Below the pieces are notes generated by a model. That model did no database searches and was not told where the DNA came from. It worked only from the letters and a program-made list of their open reading frames with translations. DNA of 64,000 bases from Dipteris shenzhenensis (taxonomy: Eukaryota; Polypodiophyta; Polypodiopsida; Gleicheniales): the NCBI GenBank assembly GCA_047967505.1, contig CM106541.1. One strand, written 5' to 3'. Position 1 is the first letter of the stretch. Every line of letters starts with the position of its first letter. This document shows, piece by piece, positions 1-11,760 of this stretch. Both the position numbers and the translations under genes were made by a program.

Positions 1-857
1 CCTCTCCTGGGATCAGCGGAGGTGTGTCAGAGCGGCTACTACTCTCACTATCCGTGAAGAAGCCGAAGAGAAGATCACGTTGAGCCACATATCTGTCATG
101 CCGTTCCTCGCGGGTTGTACGTGCCGATACTGGAGTTGTAGGCTCCCGAGGCCGTGCCGGAGAGCGCGATGTTCCCCCTGGCTCACTCCCAGCGTCATTC
201 ATGCGCTAGTCCACACACCGAGGAATCAGAGTATTACAGATGGGGAGCAGCCAACCTCTCCGGGGTATCCACCGCGACAAACATGGAAATCTTCCGTGGT
301 CGCCAAAGTGTTAGCCCTCTCTACTCTGAAGACTAACTCGAAACGCACTACTGCGACAGATTTACATGCGTAATCGTACTTCAGAACTGCGTATGAAAAT
401 TCATAAAGTAGAACAGTGATCGACAGAATCATTCATGATAAAACAATAAGGTAGATGCAATAGAATCTCTGTATTACATTTCTCCGAGCAGTACAACACC
501 GTACTCTCTGATACATAGCACTGATCCTTGCTCCGATCCTCATCAATGAGCCCCAATGATCCCCCTGAATGATCGCTCTCTTCTCTCTTATCTAACCGGC
601 ACACATAACTCCTTCACGGTTGCCGTGACGGTTGCCGTGCCTATTCAGTTCTCCGCCTGCCCCTAGAACTTCCGTCTTTTCATATCTCACTATAAACTAG
701 ATACAACGTATTAATGATAATAATCTAAGGACTAATGATCTAAGGACTCCCCCCCTAGTTCCTCTTTGCTGTTGCTGCCTTTGCCCTTAACATAGAGTAC
801 TTCCATAATGATTGTTGATTGGTTTAGATCATCATGCAACGATGGATCACATAACTC

Positions 858-860
<3 letters not shown>
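1..860. other. No recognisable gene
   Basis: I see no convincing coding exon, RNA gene or transposon motif here. The open frames are short, overlap on both strands and lack family motifs. The stretch ends at the GA microsatellite starting near 861. Confidence 0.5.
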
Positions 861-910
<50 letters not shown>

Positions 911-1230
911 ATAGATAGATAGATAGAGAGAGAGAGAGAGAGTTTTTTACTTCATAGCAACAATGCCAAGATGCACACAGTAGGCATATCCGAAGTCGAG
1001 CACAAGGATCGAACACACACACACAACGACACGAACCAGAGCCTCAACCACCAAGACCCACGTGGGTTTTACAAAACTTGATGGGGAAGGATGGCTTATA
1101 CACGATGAGAGAGAGAGAGTTTTTTACTTCATAGCAACAATGCCAAGATGCACACAGTAGGCGTATCCAAAGTCGACCACAAGGATCGAACACACACACA
1201 CACAATGACACAAACCAGAGCCTCAACCAC

Positions 1231-1268
<38 letters not shown>
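861..1268. repeat. Duplicated unit flanked by GA microsatellites
   Basis: GA runs lie at 861-907 (followed by GATA repeats to about 925), 926-942, 1111-1122 and 1234-1268. Between them a unit of about 130 bp occurs twice (about 943-1060 and 1121-1233). Each copy starts with a T-run and 'ACTTCATAGCAACAATGCC' and ends with 'CAGAGCCTCAACCACC'. The copies differ at few positions. Period is about 170 bp. No coding capacity is evident. Confidence 0.8.
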
Positions 1269-1270
<2 letters not shown>

Positions 1271-1338
1271 AAAGCTGAAGTTCGAGATTCAAATGCTTAT
1301 TCGTGAGTTTTCAATCAAACATGTTGTGGCATTGAACA

Positions 1339-1554
1339 ATGAGGAAATTAGAGCTACTACGGCTACTAAACAGTAGATTGTGTGTCGTATTGTACGCAAA
1401 GGCCCTCAGGGACAAGGAATTTTATAGGTATTTTGTGAAATTCAAGAATTATTTGGCATTGGATGCCAAGTGGATGGATGAGAACATGTTGTCCGATCAT
1501 CCACAACTTTTGAATGTTTACAAGGAAGCTTTTCAGTTGAGTTCAAGTGAATAG
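1339..1554 (+). CDS. Hypothetical 71-codon ORF or exon fragment
   Basis: The ORF encodes 71 residues that look protein-like: mixed charged and hydrophobic positions with likely helices and no low complexity. It has Met starts, a TAG stop, and AT/GC content like other exons here. I do not recognise a family. It could be a terminal exon or remnant of a host gene, because no partner exon was identified nearby. Its last codons overlap the first copy of the 50-bp tandem duplication that follows. Coding status is uncertain. Confidence 0.3.
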   Translation: MRKLELLRLLNSRLCVVLYAKALRDKEFYRYFVKFKNYLALDAKWMDENMLSDHPQLLNVYKEAFQLSSSE

Positions 1555-1645
1555 AAGTCGAGGGGATGTCACCACAATGTAAATATCCTTGAGGTCAAGT
1601 GAATAGAAGTCGAGGGGATGTCACCACAATGTAAATATCCTAGGT
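1546..1645. repeat. 50-bp tandem duplication
   Basis: A segment beginning 'AAGTGAATAGAAGTCGAGG' and ending 'GTAAATATCCT' occurs twice head to tail with near-perfect identity. The first copy contains the stop codon of the 71-codon ORF. Confidence 0.85.
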
Positions 1646-2045
1646 CAAAGTACAATTGACCATTTATCTGATCATAATTAAAGAGTTTTCATTTGTGTTA
1701 ATTATGGTCAAAGAGTTCTTTTAATGGTCAAAGATACTTGACTTTGGTCTAGTAAGCCTGATTTCGGTCGAGGAGACTTGGTTCATTACCAAGAGGGTTA
1801 ACTGCGGTTAACCAGAGAACCACAGAGCTGACTATGGTCAGAGAGTGTTGACTTTGGTCAATGAGACTTGGCATGTGCCAAGAGGGTTAACTATAGTTAA
1901 CCAAGTTGTGCCAACTTCAGTTGGAGAGATGTGACAGTTTTGGTTGGAGAGACTTGGCCACAATTAAGGTGCGTCGACCATTGGTCAAAGCCCCCTTAAT
2001 TATGATCAAGAGCATTGACTCCGATCAACTAGAGAATATATATAT
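1640..2045. repeat. Array of TTGACTTTGGTCA-like motifs, possible LTR U3
   Basis: Short degenerate units built on TTGAC / GGTCA / GGTTAAC recur about every 20-40 bp. Several are partly palindromic, for example around 1859 and 1885. TTGAC is the core of plant WRKY W-boxes. Because a retrotransposon primer site lies downstream at 2522, this may be part of an LTR promoter region. That link is inference; I could not find the left LTR end. Confidence 0.45.
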
Positions 2046-2521
2046 ATTTTATGTGTGCACATGTGTTGAGTGGGGACACCCACCATGACTAGGATTAGCC
2101 CATAGATTATTATTTGCATGCAACAACGCTAACAATTAATGGGTGCCATGGTGGTATGCTTTCATTAATTGTTACAGGTACTAAGATGGGTTGATTTCCC
2201 AAGCGCTAAGGAGTTTAGCAAGCGACCAGAAGATGTTCGTGTGACAACGGAGTTTTGGAAGACCATAGCGACTGCCCTTTTGTGGCACATTGTATTAAAT
2301 TTTAGTTAATTATTTTGACACTTGGCATGTTTCCAAAATATGGAGCCATGAGCTCTTTGTAAAAAGGGATTTTTCACGTTTGGATTTTTTTTGGTAGTAG
2401 CAGCTCTAAGGCCACCGACACTGGAGACTTTTTAAAAGGATACAAAACTTATAGCTCCTACTGTGTGGTCCTCCATCTTCTTCTCTCCTCTCCCTCTTAT
2501 GAGCACTCTCCTATTCTCAAC

Positions 2522-2533
2522 ATGGTATTAGAG
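2522..2533 (+). promoter_or_regulatory. Primer-binding site of an LTR retrotransposon
   Basis: 'TGGTATTAGAGC' follows directly after a sequence ending '..TCTCAACA'. It differs by one base from TGGTATCAGAGC, the usual plant primer site complementary to the 3' end of initiator tRNA-Met. It marks the end of a 5' LTR (LTR end at about 2521) and the start of a plus-strand internal region. A TATA-like 'TTTTTAAAAGG' lies upstream near 2430. Confidence 0.75.
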
Positions 2534-3560
2534 CTGCTGGTTCTTTTCCCACTTCTTCTTTGATGCCATTTCTTGCATCTTTGAGTGCCGCTTATCCTTT
2601 GGGATTTTTTCGACTATGTTCCTCAACAAGCAATACCAAGGGGAGGATCCTTCATATACTATTCTGCTATTGCCATTTTCTCAAGACTGCGAATTATGTC
2701 TTGATGTTGGTTTGAAGTTGCAAGTGTGGTGTTTTTGAGAAGGATCCGATGACGCTGAGCTGACCACATTCTTCATGCTGCCTCTACCCCTTATGCTAGA
2801 GTTCTCCATCTATGGACTCACTGGTCTAATGAAGCATCATCCTATTTTTTCTCAATGCAGTTTTTGAAGAGCTCTAAGCTGTGGTGACTAGTCACTATTC
2901 TTGCTACTTGCATCGCAATCCTTCTCAAAACTTCAAGTGCATTATCTGAAGTGGTTGCTTGAAGGTTTAATTGGAAGCTACCGATTCCCAAAAAGTTTTT
3001 TTGCACAACTAATTTGTGATGTTTCTTGTTAGAGTTCAGTTTACTAATCTCAACAAGGCTATCGGTCATTTATTAATATGGAACGTTGAAGAAACTGGTG
3101 TTTGTATCTTGGTGCTACCAAGGATTCTTTTATGCTGGCGTCTTTTAGAACGTTCCTACGTTGGATCATCAAAAGAGGTTCTTAGAAGCTCAAAAGGAGT
3201 CGCTAATCTCCTCTCAGTTCATCTTAGCCGATTGCCTCAGTTGGTTGTCCTTAGAAGGAGCTCGTTCTTCTTTGCTTGGTGCCATTTATTGGAGCAAAAT
3301 CACTCCAATTCTATTTTATTGAGGTGACTCTAAGATGTGTGGCTAGAAGTCAAGAGGTGGCAAATGACCGGCTATGTGTGGCTAGAAGCCGAGAGGTGGC
3401 GAATGATTGGCTTGCTACCATAATGCCTATGCTACTACCCCTGTCTGAGATTCTCAACATCATCATTTTGGAACTCCTATGTAGAGAGCAAAGTTCTAAG
3501 CAACAACTTGTTCTCATTGCTGGTGATACACAATTACCAGAAGGTCTCTCTATTTGGTAT
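2534..3560 (+). pseudogene. Decayed Ty1/copia-like gag region
   Basis: This follows the primer site at 2522. Fragments in shifting frames keep a gag-like flavour (for example 'RSLWSNEASSSY'-type peptide near 2810-2850 followed by a helical stretch), but stops and frameshifts are frequent and no zinc knuckle was found. Two short duplicated segments ('TGTGTGGCTAGAAG', about 3339 and 3376) lie near the end. The assignment rests mainly on the primer site and LTR-like upstream sequence. No matching 3' LTR was seen in the window. Confidence 0.45.
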
Positions 3561-5260
3561 TGAGACACCTTGATGCCCTAGAGATGTACTTTTGCAAAGA
3601 GAGAGAGACTTGACAATTAACTTTGGCAAGACAAAAGGTTATGATTTTTAACACCTCATGGCCAACACTTCATTGACATAGCTTCACCTATTGAGGAGAG
3701 CCAGTGGAGATTGTCTAGTCATACACCTACTTAGGGCTAGTCTTTGTGGGGCCAATCTTCATGATGACCTATGCAGTAGCTAGGGCACATCTTACACAAG
3801 AGGAGAAAGCTCTAATTCAACTAGAGTGGTAGTGATTTTAGACACACTTTTAGCACCCCCTGATGAAGGGATGGCTATTTGGCATGTTGGTGAGGCCAAC
3901 AACCTTGTATGCAATGGTGTGACCTGACAGCGATGATTAAGTCACCAATGCTTCAAGAGGCTATCTCTATGACTATGGCTTCCAGGATGATTTGGAGCAA
4001 GCCTTCAATCCTCTACCAGATCATATAGGTAGAGTTTGCCATGATATCACTCAAGATTGTGTTATCTTCCAGATGATTACTTATCCTCGTAGGGTTTAGG
4101 CCCTACCTAGAGGAGGCTATCCAGGGTGGCACTAGAGCCATCTATACGACTAGCTAAGAGTGAGGCTCGCATGTCCTGGTATGCACACATTTCTAGATGG
4201 TTTGATAGACAAGGCATTGGGATGGATCCTCTCCCATTCTTTCAGTACAACTTGAATGCTCTTGAATCCCCCTTGGTCCTATGGGATGAGAATACCATAT
4301 TATATGATGGAGCTACTCCAACTTTATACATCACAGACTTGGGGAGGGGGGGGGGGCAAGGAGTTTCCCACTAAGACCAGGTTCTACCGTGACCATTTTC
4401 TTAAAGTGTCAGAGGATGGTGTGAGACCCCAGTATCTGGAGGGCAAGTGAGTTTCACATGCCCTCCGAATTGCTATAAGATAGATGTAGGTCTCATCACA
4501 TCACTAAGGATTGACATAGGGAGAGCCATAGGTACACCTAGGGAGCAACGGATTGCAAATTATGCAATCTAGGAGAGATGAGCATTTCCTATGTACCCTT
4601 CTAGTTTAACCGGTTTACTATGAGATCTAAGGACATTATCATTGCCTCTTCCAGGAGGGCCATGGCTTCATGCCTCTTTCCAAGCTGATTCCTTACTCTA
4701 CTCTTGGGCATGTTGGGGTAGTGGAGGAGGAGTTCGATGACATGAGGGCAGGATAGATTAGTGGGATGAGATGAGGAGGAGGAGGGATGCAGCTAGAGAC
4801 ACAGGAGCCACACATGATGTAGGGACGGTCCATGGACTAGAGCACGCACGCTGGAGGTCCAACCCATCACAACTTTACTCAGTGGAGATTGTTTAAACCG
4901 AGGTGACACTATTGATATGGACCACTAGATATAGAAACACGGAGACTAAACACCCCACATAGCGTGGCATGACTAAAATACAAGATATTTTCATAGCTCA
5001 TAGGAGAACCACCATGGCACTTGCCGGCTATGTCTTGTGACTCTGATTTTGAGATTTAGTCTAGCTATTAGCTCCTAATTTTCGACTTTGTGTTTGCGTT
5101 TGTACTTCTGAGCTTATTTTAGTACAGTGCTCAGCAAAGGGTCTTAGCAAGGCTTTTGCCTCAGCCCATAGCAACTTGTATGAGCATGTGTCACTCTGAT
5201 ATTGTACTTTGTCCTCACTTTGTCTCATAGGCCCGTGACACCTCCTAAAGACGGCAATAC
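3561..5260. other. Anonymous DNA, possibly transposon-derived
   Basis: Scattered short plus-strand open stretches occur (for example 4126-4374, an 82-codon frame with protein-like composition), but no domain is recognised and frames break often. It may be a continuation of the decayed element to the left. A G-run lies at 4341-4355 and a CT run at 5262-5288. Confidence 0.4.
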
Positions 5261-5261
5261 A

Positions 5262-5293
<32 letters not shown>

Positions 5294-5775
5294 CCTTCCA
5301 TATGTTTGTCTTCAATAGATTTAAATTTGTAGGTAGGTATTACTCTCAATTGTTAGGTAGGAATGTATGATCTAACCATGCAAGTATCACAACATTGGAA
5401 ATGTTCATACTTCTTAAAATTGAGAGAACCAAGTTTCATTTAAATAGCATACACCCATTTGCGCACGCTCAACTCTAACAACACTCGTATTGTGAACCCT
5501 TCACGTTCTTCTCAACAAGTAAACCAATACTGGACATGAAACTCCATGGAAGAGAACATGACGACCTCTATAGATCACATAACTTCACTTTCTTTTAAAT
5601 TAAAGTCCTGGATCAATGGGCATCTGAGGGCTTCTTCCCTTTAAAGCTACAATGAAATTATGTGAATCTGCCTTACAAGTCCCCACATATGTTGTAGGCA
5701 AGCATGCATGAGCATGCAAATCTTGACCATCATGGGCCATTATCCGGTCCTGGTATTTTTGTGCCTACCTTTGAA

Positions 5776-7795
5776 TCACGGTAACGTAACCCATTTGGCA
5801 AGAAGTCTTATGCCCGAGCGTTTGTTGATGCTGAAAACATCAAAACCTAAGCCAATGTCCACAATTGAGCCATGTGGCAATAGACTTCTGAAAGTTTCCA
5901 CATCAACATCACCAAGGATTATCTCTTCAAATCCATTTGACATGTGTCGATAGAACTTGGTAGTGTATGTTGCCAAGCATCCCAAGCCTCTGGTTTCTAT
6001 CCTGCCAACCAAAAAAAATGATGTAAGCTTCTCTGGCCAAGAACAAAGTTCAAACAGCAACAGATATAAACCGTTTCGATAAAGAAGAGCAGAAACTCAT
6101 CTACTTTCCCTCCAATTTGAAACCCTGACCTGATGCGAGCTCTCCAAATTCCTTCCTCTTTCCTTAATGCAGGCAACCAAGTTGTTTCATCACCCTGCTC
6201 TGCCATAATGGTGTTGATTAAATCATCACAGTTATCAATTACTTCACAAGCTGGTTCCGAAGGCTCGATTAATAATGAAAATCTGGGTTTGCCTCTGTTA
6301 TCAAAAGCGTAAGTTGGATTCACAGTGAATCGTATTCTGGTTTTGCATTCCAGCAATTGCAATGGATACCCATTGTAATACAATACTTTTTTGCATCCGA
6401 ATTTATAATTCTGATCCTGTGCTTCTATCAAATCCGGAGAGACGCAATTTGCTATCAAGAAAGGGGCCCTTTCAACGTCTTGTGCACCTGTCTTTGCATA
6501 TTTATTTTCAACTGTGATGCCAGTAATTGACTTTGAAACCTCCGCATTTTTCTTCTTCCCCTCAATGAAAGGGACCTTGTTGTGCTCTTGTGATAGCCTT
6601 CTAATAGTGGGCGAAGATTGCACAACATAGTCCGACAACTCGGACTGAAAATAGTTGCCTTGAGGTAGATATTCATTTCTAAACCTTTTGATCTGCTCCT
6701 TGGACTGCTTCAAGGTTGATGGAGAAGCACTAGTAAGTTCCCGTCTTTCTGTGAAGATATTGGGATAGTTTAATTCCTGTGTCCCAAGACAACAAATGTT
6801 GGTTACTACAGAAATCACAGTATACATACATTCATTGCATACAGAACAGAACCGCAAACAGCCATGGGCTCACGATAAAGTGTTTAACAAATTTCATAAG
6901 GCGGCAACTCACCAAAAACAGCATTGTTGCACAACTTTTAAGAACCTCCAGATTCATTCGAGCATCCGGCAAGCTTCTGGATGTGCAATAGTAAATAAAG
7001 ACGCGCCATCCGTAACAGAATAAATCACGTTCTTGTGGAAGAAGCAACATTACCTGTGTTCTTGCTTTCCCAAGCCGCAATAATTTGCAAGGGTTCCCAG
7101 CTGTTACAAGAGAACGGCATCTTAGCACGGAGGTCCAGTAAGGCTAAACTCAAAACCATGAAGAGCTACGGGCTCATCTTACCTTAAAATTTCCAGCTCG
7201 TTTTCCAAACGTTCTCTTCAGCAGGGGATAGGTGTCAATAATTCCAGTAGGCCGGGGAGCTGGTCGACTAATCTCAGAAAATGCTTCGCTTACACGTAGC
7301 ATGTCGAACTTCAAGATGTTATGGCCTGCCCATATCCGTCCTACGGAGATAAAAATCCAAGATCTCATAAGCGGAATGAAAGATAAGCGACTTGCATTGT
7401 CTAGACTGATAAGAAGAAAGTAGATCCTGAATAACTAGGATAGTAAGTCCTTTTGTATAACAATCTCGCGGACCATTGAGCAGGCGATGTATCTCATCGG
7501 CAACCTCGGTGAAGCTCGGAGCATTAGCTACGTTTTCCTTGGTAATACCGTTGCACTCGACGCTGCGGCGGTTGACGCAGTCCAGGTCTTTTGGTCTGAT
7601 GAGAGTGTTGTAGGAGTGGACCTCAGATAGACCCTGCGCATCCAGCACAATTGCCCCAAACTCGAGCAATTGGTGCTTCTGCCCCGTGCGGAAGGGCACA
7701 GTGGTCTCAACGTCGAAGAACACAACCTTGCCAGCTGCATGTTTGTCTACGACAATTCTGTGAAGAAAAGAAGAGGAAGAAAGAAATGCGCGCAT
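5776..7795 (-). CDS. NEN: NEN-type DEDDh 3'-5' exonuclease, copy 1
   Basis: This is a plant NEN-family exonuclease (in Arabidopsis, NEN proteins act in sieve-element enucleation downstream of NAC45/86). My exon model on the minus strand is 7795-7474, 7340-7183, 7100-7054, 6976-6913, 6776-6130 and 6001-5776. All junctions are GT/AG and in frame, giving 487 residues. The exonuclease domain shows FFDVETT (Asp and Glu of Exo I), the Exo II region beginning RIWAGHN, and EHRSLPDARMN (Exo III His and Asp). The C-terminal exon has TYTTKFYRHMSNG and ends RLLAKWVTLP. Compared with copy 2, exon 5 lacks about 147 codons of the linker. The ancestral ATG at 8022-8024 is separated from the body by a 241-bp insertion. 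The ATG used here (7793-7795) lies inside that insertion, so the true start is uncertain. Family assignment is firm; function is by family. Confidence 0.88.
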
Positions 7796-8000
7796 CTAAA
7801 AGTAGACAGAAAGAAAGAATACAAGAGACTTGTGAAAAGTTGAACTGAATTCGAATGACGTCTGAATGAAGAACGTCTCATGATACAGATGAGATACAAT
7901 TCCGTTCGAGCGGTTTGCATAACTGTTACAAACGATTCTGATTATTGACTAACGTAATCTAAATAATACGGAGAAGGTTAGATATCTTCTATCAAATTCT
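7754..8000. mobile_element. 241-bp insertion with 6-bp target duplication in NEN copy 1
   Basis: The six bases AATTCT occur at 7754-7759 and 7995-8000. The duplicated gene at 28.3 kb has one such site and is continuous there. The extra 241 bp therefore look inserted, with a target-site duplication. The ends have only a weak inverted similarity (TGA-AGAA-type). On the minus strand the insert ends in a strong pyrimidine tract plus CACAG, a good splice acceptor, and contains an in-frame ATG. No coding capacity of its own. Confidence 0.65.
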
Positions 8001-8270
8001 TCCATCGAATGAAGCCACTGCCATTGCAGTTCAACCCACAGATATCCAAATCGAATCGCCAGCAAAAATAATTGACTGCCAACTATGCTCCAGTACTTTA
8101 ATTTATAGGAAGCCTGTGTCGTAATTCCGTTTTCGGAGGACGGATTGCTTGAGCTGATGTTTCAGAGAAGAAGCCCAAGAGTCAGTGCTCTACGTAAGAG
8201 TTTATCTCAGGATTAAGCGCAACGGATTTCACAACTTGTCGTTCAAGCAAGAAGCGAATTAATGAGCTTA

Positions 8271-9380
8271 TCATTCAAGCTATATCTGATCGCAGGAGCG
8301 AGAACTGCGATTTGAGTTATAGGATTGGGTGTTTGAGACAGCTAATTAGTCGATCCAAGCGCGATGAAAGACAATGATTTTTGCAGGTAATCGCTAATTT
8401 CAATTTCCTCATCAGCGTCATGCACCGAGGTTTACGAACGCAATAGATTCTCCAGATTACGTAGTAAAAAATGGTATGATTAAAGCATAGTTCAAGGTAC
8501 TAGGATGACGTGTCAAGCAGAATCTCGAGAGAGATTCTGCTAAAATGAGATTCCGGGATCTCACAAACTTTTGAAATTTGGCGATTTTGTGCTCGTCGTG
8601 AACGGATTGCCAATTTTTACTAACACATTTGGTTCAAGGAATACTCGTGGATAGCGCTCACCTAGCATGTGGAACTTGCCACGCCCGTCACATTCGCTAG
8701 GACTCGGAGGGGCGATCTGAGCCGTTTGATCCAGTCCGTTTAACATCCATTAAATGGTGGGCGCTATGACATAGATGACGTGTCAAGAACTTCCAAATTC
8801 ACCAATCACATCATGGTTTAAAAACTCTATGCATGCTCACGTGTCTTAAACTTCCACACTAGCACATCGCATCAAAGGTAAATTTGCAAAAATTTAACTA
8901 GGCCTTGTCCCATCTACTTTGATGATAGGTAGAAGCCATTGGTCGACCTTTACCCTATGTAAAAGTAACTTGCAGCTTCGCCACTCGTCACTTTCACATG
9001 GGGTAAAGGCCTCTCCATGACCTCTACATACTCCTTCATCCTTCCAACTTCCCTCCACAACCTCAACTTTCCAAGCTCTGTCCCACGTCCCACGTATCTA
9101 TGGGATGCCAGAGATGACTCAACACTCTAGCATGCCAGGAGCAGACAACCGTCCATGAGAAATGATCCTCATGCTGCTTCTGCTATTTCTTGTGGTGCAA
9201 GCTTGGGATCTTTGAGTTGCCTCTAATGCCGAAGTGAACGATACAATTTTAGATGAGGAAATCAATCTTTAAATTTCCTTGCAGGAAAGCATATACATTT
9301 TCAGAATCACAATAAAGACATCGATACATCATGGTATTACATGCGTCCAAGGTCGTCAATCAGGTGGTAGAACCACTACC
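8271..9380. other. Intergenic, nothing recognised
   Basis: There are no exons, repeats or motifs that I can support between the NEN copy 1 upstream flank and the Harbinger remnant. The short motif 'ATGACGTGTCAAG' occurs near 8504 and again near 8775. Confidence 0.5.
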
Positions 9381-9389
9381 CGAACTTAG

Positions 9390-10065
9390 CACATGTGGAT
9401 GATGAGAGATTTCATGGAGTTTTCTGGCTACCCAAACAACTTTTTATAGAACTTGCAAACTTGTTGCGAGATGACTTAGAGCAAGGATTAATGCCTTGTT
9501 CCTTGGGTCAATGTCCCGGACTGCATTTTCTTTGTGGAGAGGAAGATTGCGATTGTTGCCTTGAGGGATGAGGGAGGTTCATGTGTCTAAGCATTTTGGA
9601 TGTGGACGTTCCACACTTTCACAATTGTTTCTTAGTTTGTGGTTGCCTTGAACTGCCAAGCCTCTCACCTCATCCAATGGCCTCACACGAAGTCCAAGTT
9701 GAATAAGATTAAAGTTGATTCAAGGACCTTCGAGGGATACCAAATCATTGTGGGGCTATTGATTGCACTTACTTTCACTCGCACAAAGTCCAAGTTGAAT
9801 AAGATTAAAGTTGATTCAAGGACCTTAGAGAGTTGCCAAATCATTGTGGGGCTATTGACAGCACTCACTTTCAAATGGATTTGCCATCACGTGAGAGTAG
9901 CAAGCACTGGCGAGACCATGATGGCAATTATAGCATGATCATGCAAGGCTTTGTCAATGCCAATATGCACATGCCACATGGACTTAAGATGTTATTCTGA
10001 CCACCATATTGGTGCCTTCACGTGGCACTGTTCATGCATCTTTGAAGCCATGGATAGGATTCTTG
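9390..10065 (+). pseudogene. PIF/Harbinger transposase remnant
   Basis: A broken DDE transposase of the PIF/Harbinger superfamily (cut-and-paste, usually 3-bp TSD). In one frame from 9399 the peptide has ERFHGVFWLPKQLF and NLLRDDLEQG, the N-terminal helical region. After a shift comes HVSKHFGCGRSTLSQ, the helix-turn-helix-like part. The catalytic-core start LPNHCGAIDSTHFQMD (first Asp) is near 9836, followed by RDHDGNYSMIMQGFVNAN. A 96-bp tandem duplication (about 9691-9882) repeats the core segment, so GAID occurs twice. Several frameshifts and stops show it is dead. No terminal repeats were identified. Confidence 0.75.
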
Positions 10066-11364
10066 GTAGAGGACATAAGACCATGCTAACCACCTTGCTT
10101 GTTGGACCACCACGATGGCCACATCAACCCATGCATCTACTTCCACTGCCATGGTGGTTGGTGATGCAAGACACACGGCACTATACACACTATTATGATG
10201 GCTAAAATTATAGTGTAGGTACAGTGGCCCTTGTCAACCACCATGATGGTCAAAACTAGTTTCGCCCATCACCACAATGGTTGTGACTAGCCAACTAAAA
10301 TCAAACACTTCAACCCTATGTGGTCTCTGGTGGTGACTCACATGTCATGGGGATCTAGCCGATATGTTGATGAGGTACTCCCTCCAAGCAACTTTTAGTG
10401 AAGAGCAATGCATGCAAATGCCGTCCGCGAGTGTCATTCTAGCCACTCTTGGCTTGTTGCAATCATGAATCCATAAGAGAAGAAGGGAGAGGGAAGAGGA
10501 GAGGGAGAGGGAGAGGAAAAGGAGAGAGAGCAGGCAAGGTTAAAGGGAAGTGGGAAGAGAACATGGCATTCATGTTCAAGGCATGAAGAGGAAACAAGAG
10601 CAAACTTCAAGAGTCTAAGAAAGAGGGCTTGTTATATGAGCACACAAACAAGTGAAGACCAAAGCCAACTAATTGGCCTTTTATACATGCCACCTTTTGA
10701 AGGGAGGGCCCTATTCTCTCTCTACCACTCTCTTTCTTCCTTCTTTACAATCATCTTGGGCCCATCTGGCTCCAAGACACAATCCTAGCTCTATGGACGT
10801 GCCACCATCCATCAAATGACATTGCCAACCAATGTGGTTAACATGCTCCCCTTCCTAGTCTTGACCTTATCACATGCTTTGTCCAAAGATCAATGCATCA
10901 AGCTGTTGCATCTCATGGGGCAATTCCTCATTTTCTACCTTCATAATAGGCATTTCTTCTGAGGTATCCACATTTGCCAATGTGAAAGTAGGAGAAGGTG
11001 GTGACAGCTCCCATGTTGGTGAGAAGCAAATCCTCAATAGGTTTTGGCAACTGGGGCAAAGTCATTTCTCGTTCTTGTATCTCTTTATTAATGATTACAA
11101 CCAATAAGTGTGGAATTTTACATTTTTGGCCTGATGAACAAATTCACTACTTAAAAGTCAAGTTCAATTTACTACTCAAAATGCAAGTTCTAAGCTACAA
11201 AATTTCCTACAACTCTCTCATCTTATATTGCAAAATATATTGCTTACAACTATCTTATACTATACATGTCATCTGGCTCAAGTTTCAACAATAGAAAATA
11301 AAGATAAAAGTAGAAACTATTTGCGTTCAACAGACTCTTGACTGGCTTTATGATAATCCATAGA
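10066..11364. other. Anonymous DNA
   Basis: A CCATGATGG/CCACCATG-rich stretch at about 10090-10290, a purine GAGAGG tract at 10475-10535, and otherwise AT-rich sequence. It may include the rest of the Harbinger element. I cannot support any gene here. Confidence 0.45.
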
Positions 11365-11760
11365 AAAAGCACACCTTACAACCCCAAGGGAATGGAGAGG
11401 CCGAGTCCGCCAACAAAATATTATGCATTATCCTCACCAAGGTAGTAGAACCAAAGCATTCTGATTGGGCAGAGAAACTAAATGCAGCCTTATGGGCATA
11501 CCGAGCAACACTCAAGGTCAGTACAGGGAATACACCTTTTCAATTGGTGTACGACCTTGAAGCTGTGGTCCCATTGGAATTTGTAATCCCAAGCCTATGC
11601 ATAGTAGTACAGGAATGCATGGGAGATCATGCATCCCTGAAAAAAAGACTCTATCAATTAGAGAAGCATACAGAGACCAGATTAGTCGCCTGCCATGCCA
11701 TGACAATAGAAAAACAAAGAAGAAAGGCATGGTTTAACAGAAACAAGTATCTTACACACA
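11365..11760 (+). pseudogene. Ty3/gypsy integrase fragment, plus strand
   Basis: The translated peptide reads PYNPKGNGEAESANK, then LTKVVEPKHSDWAEKLNAAL, AYRATLKVSTGNTPFQLVYD and KQRRKAWFNRN. These are the end of the integrase catalytic core (Glu in GEAESANK) and the following domain of plant Ty3/gypsy elements. It is on the opposite strand to the larger element at 12.6-18.9 kb, so it is a separate insertion or an inverted fragment. The upstream core is absent. Confidence 0.8.

Larger units (their letters stand above)
5385..8270. repeat. Left copy of a 2.9-kb gene duplication
   Basis: This block, containing NEN copy 1, aligns with about 25470-28565. Shared sequence covers the 3' flank (from about 5385), all six exons and introns, and about 250 bp upstream of the start codon (ending around 'TCAAGCAAGAAGCGAA'). 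The copies lie about 20 kb apart in the same orientation. Retrotransposon debris and minisatellites fill the interval. Confidence 0.85.

Noticed and set aside
1044-1292. Leu/Ser-repeat frame
   Set aside because: Translation of the GA repeat and the duplicated unit.
7754-8000. Introner-type intron gain in NEN copy 1
   Set aside because: The acceptor is good, but no GT donor exists at the upstream border and an in-frame stop follows the ancestral start; kept only as a possible new 5' exon or intron.
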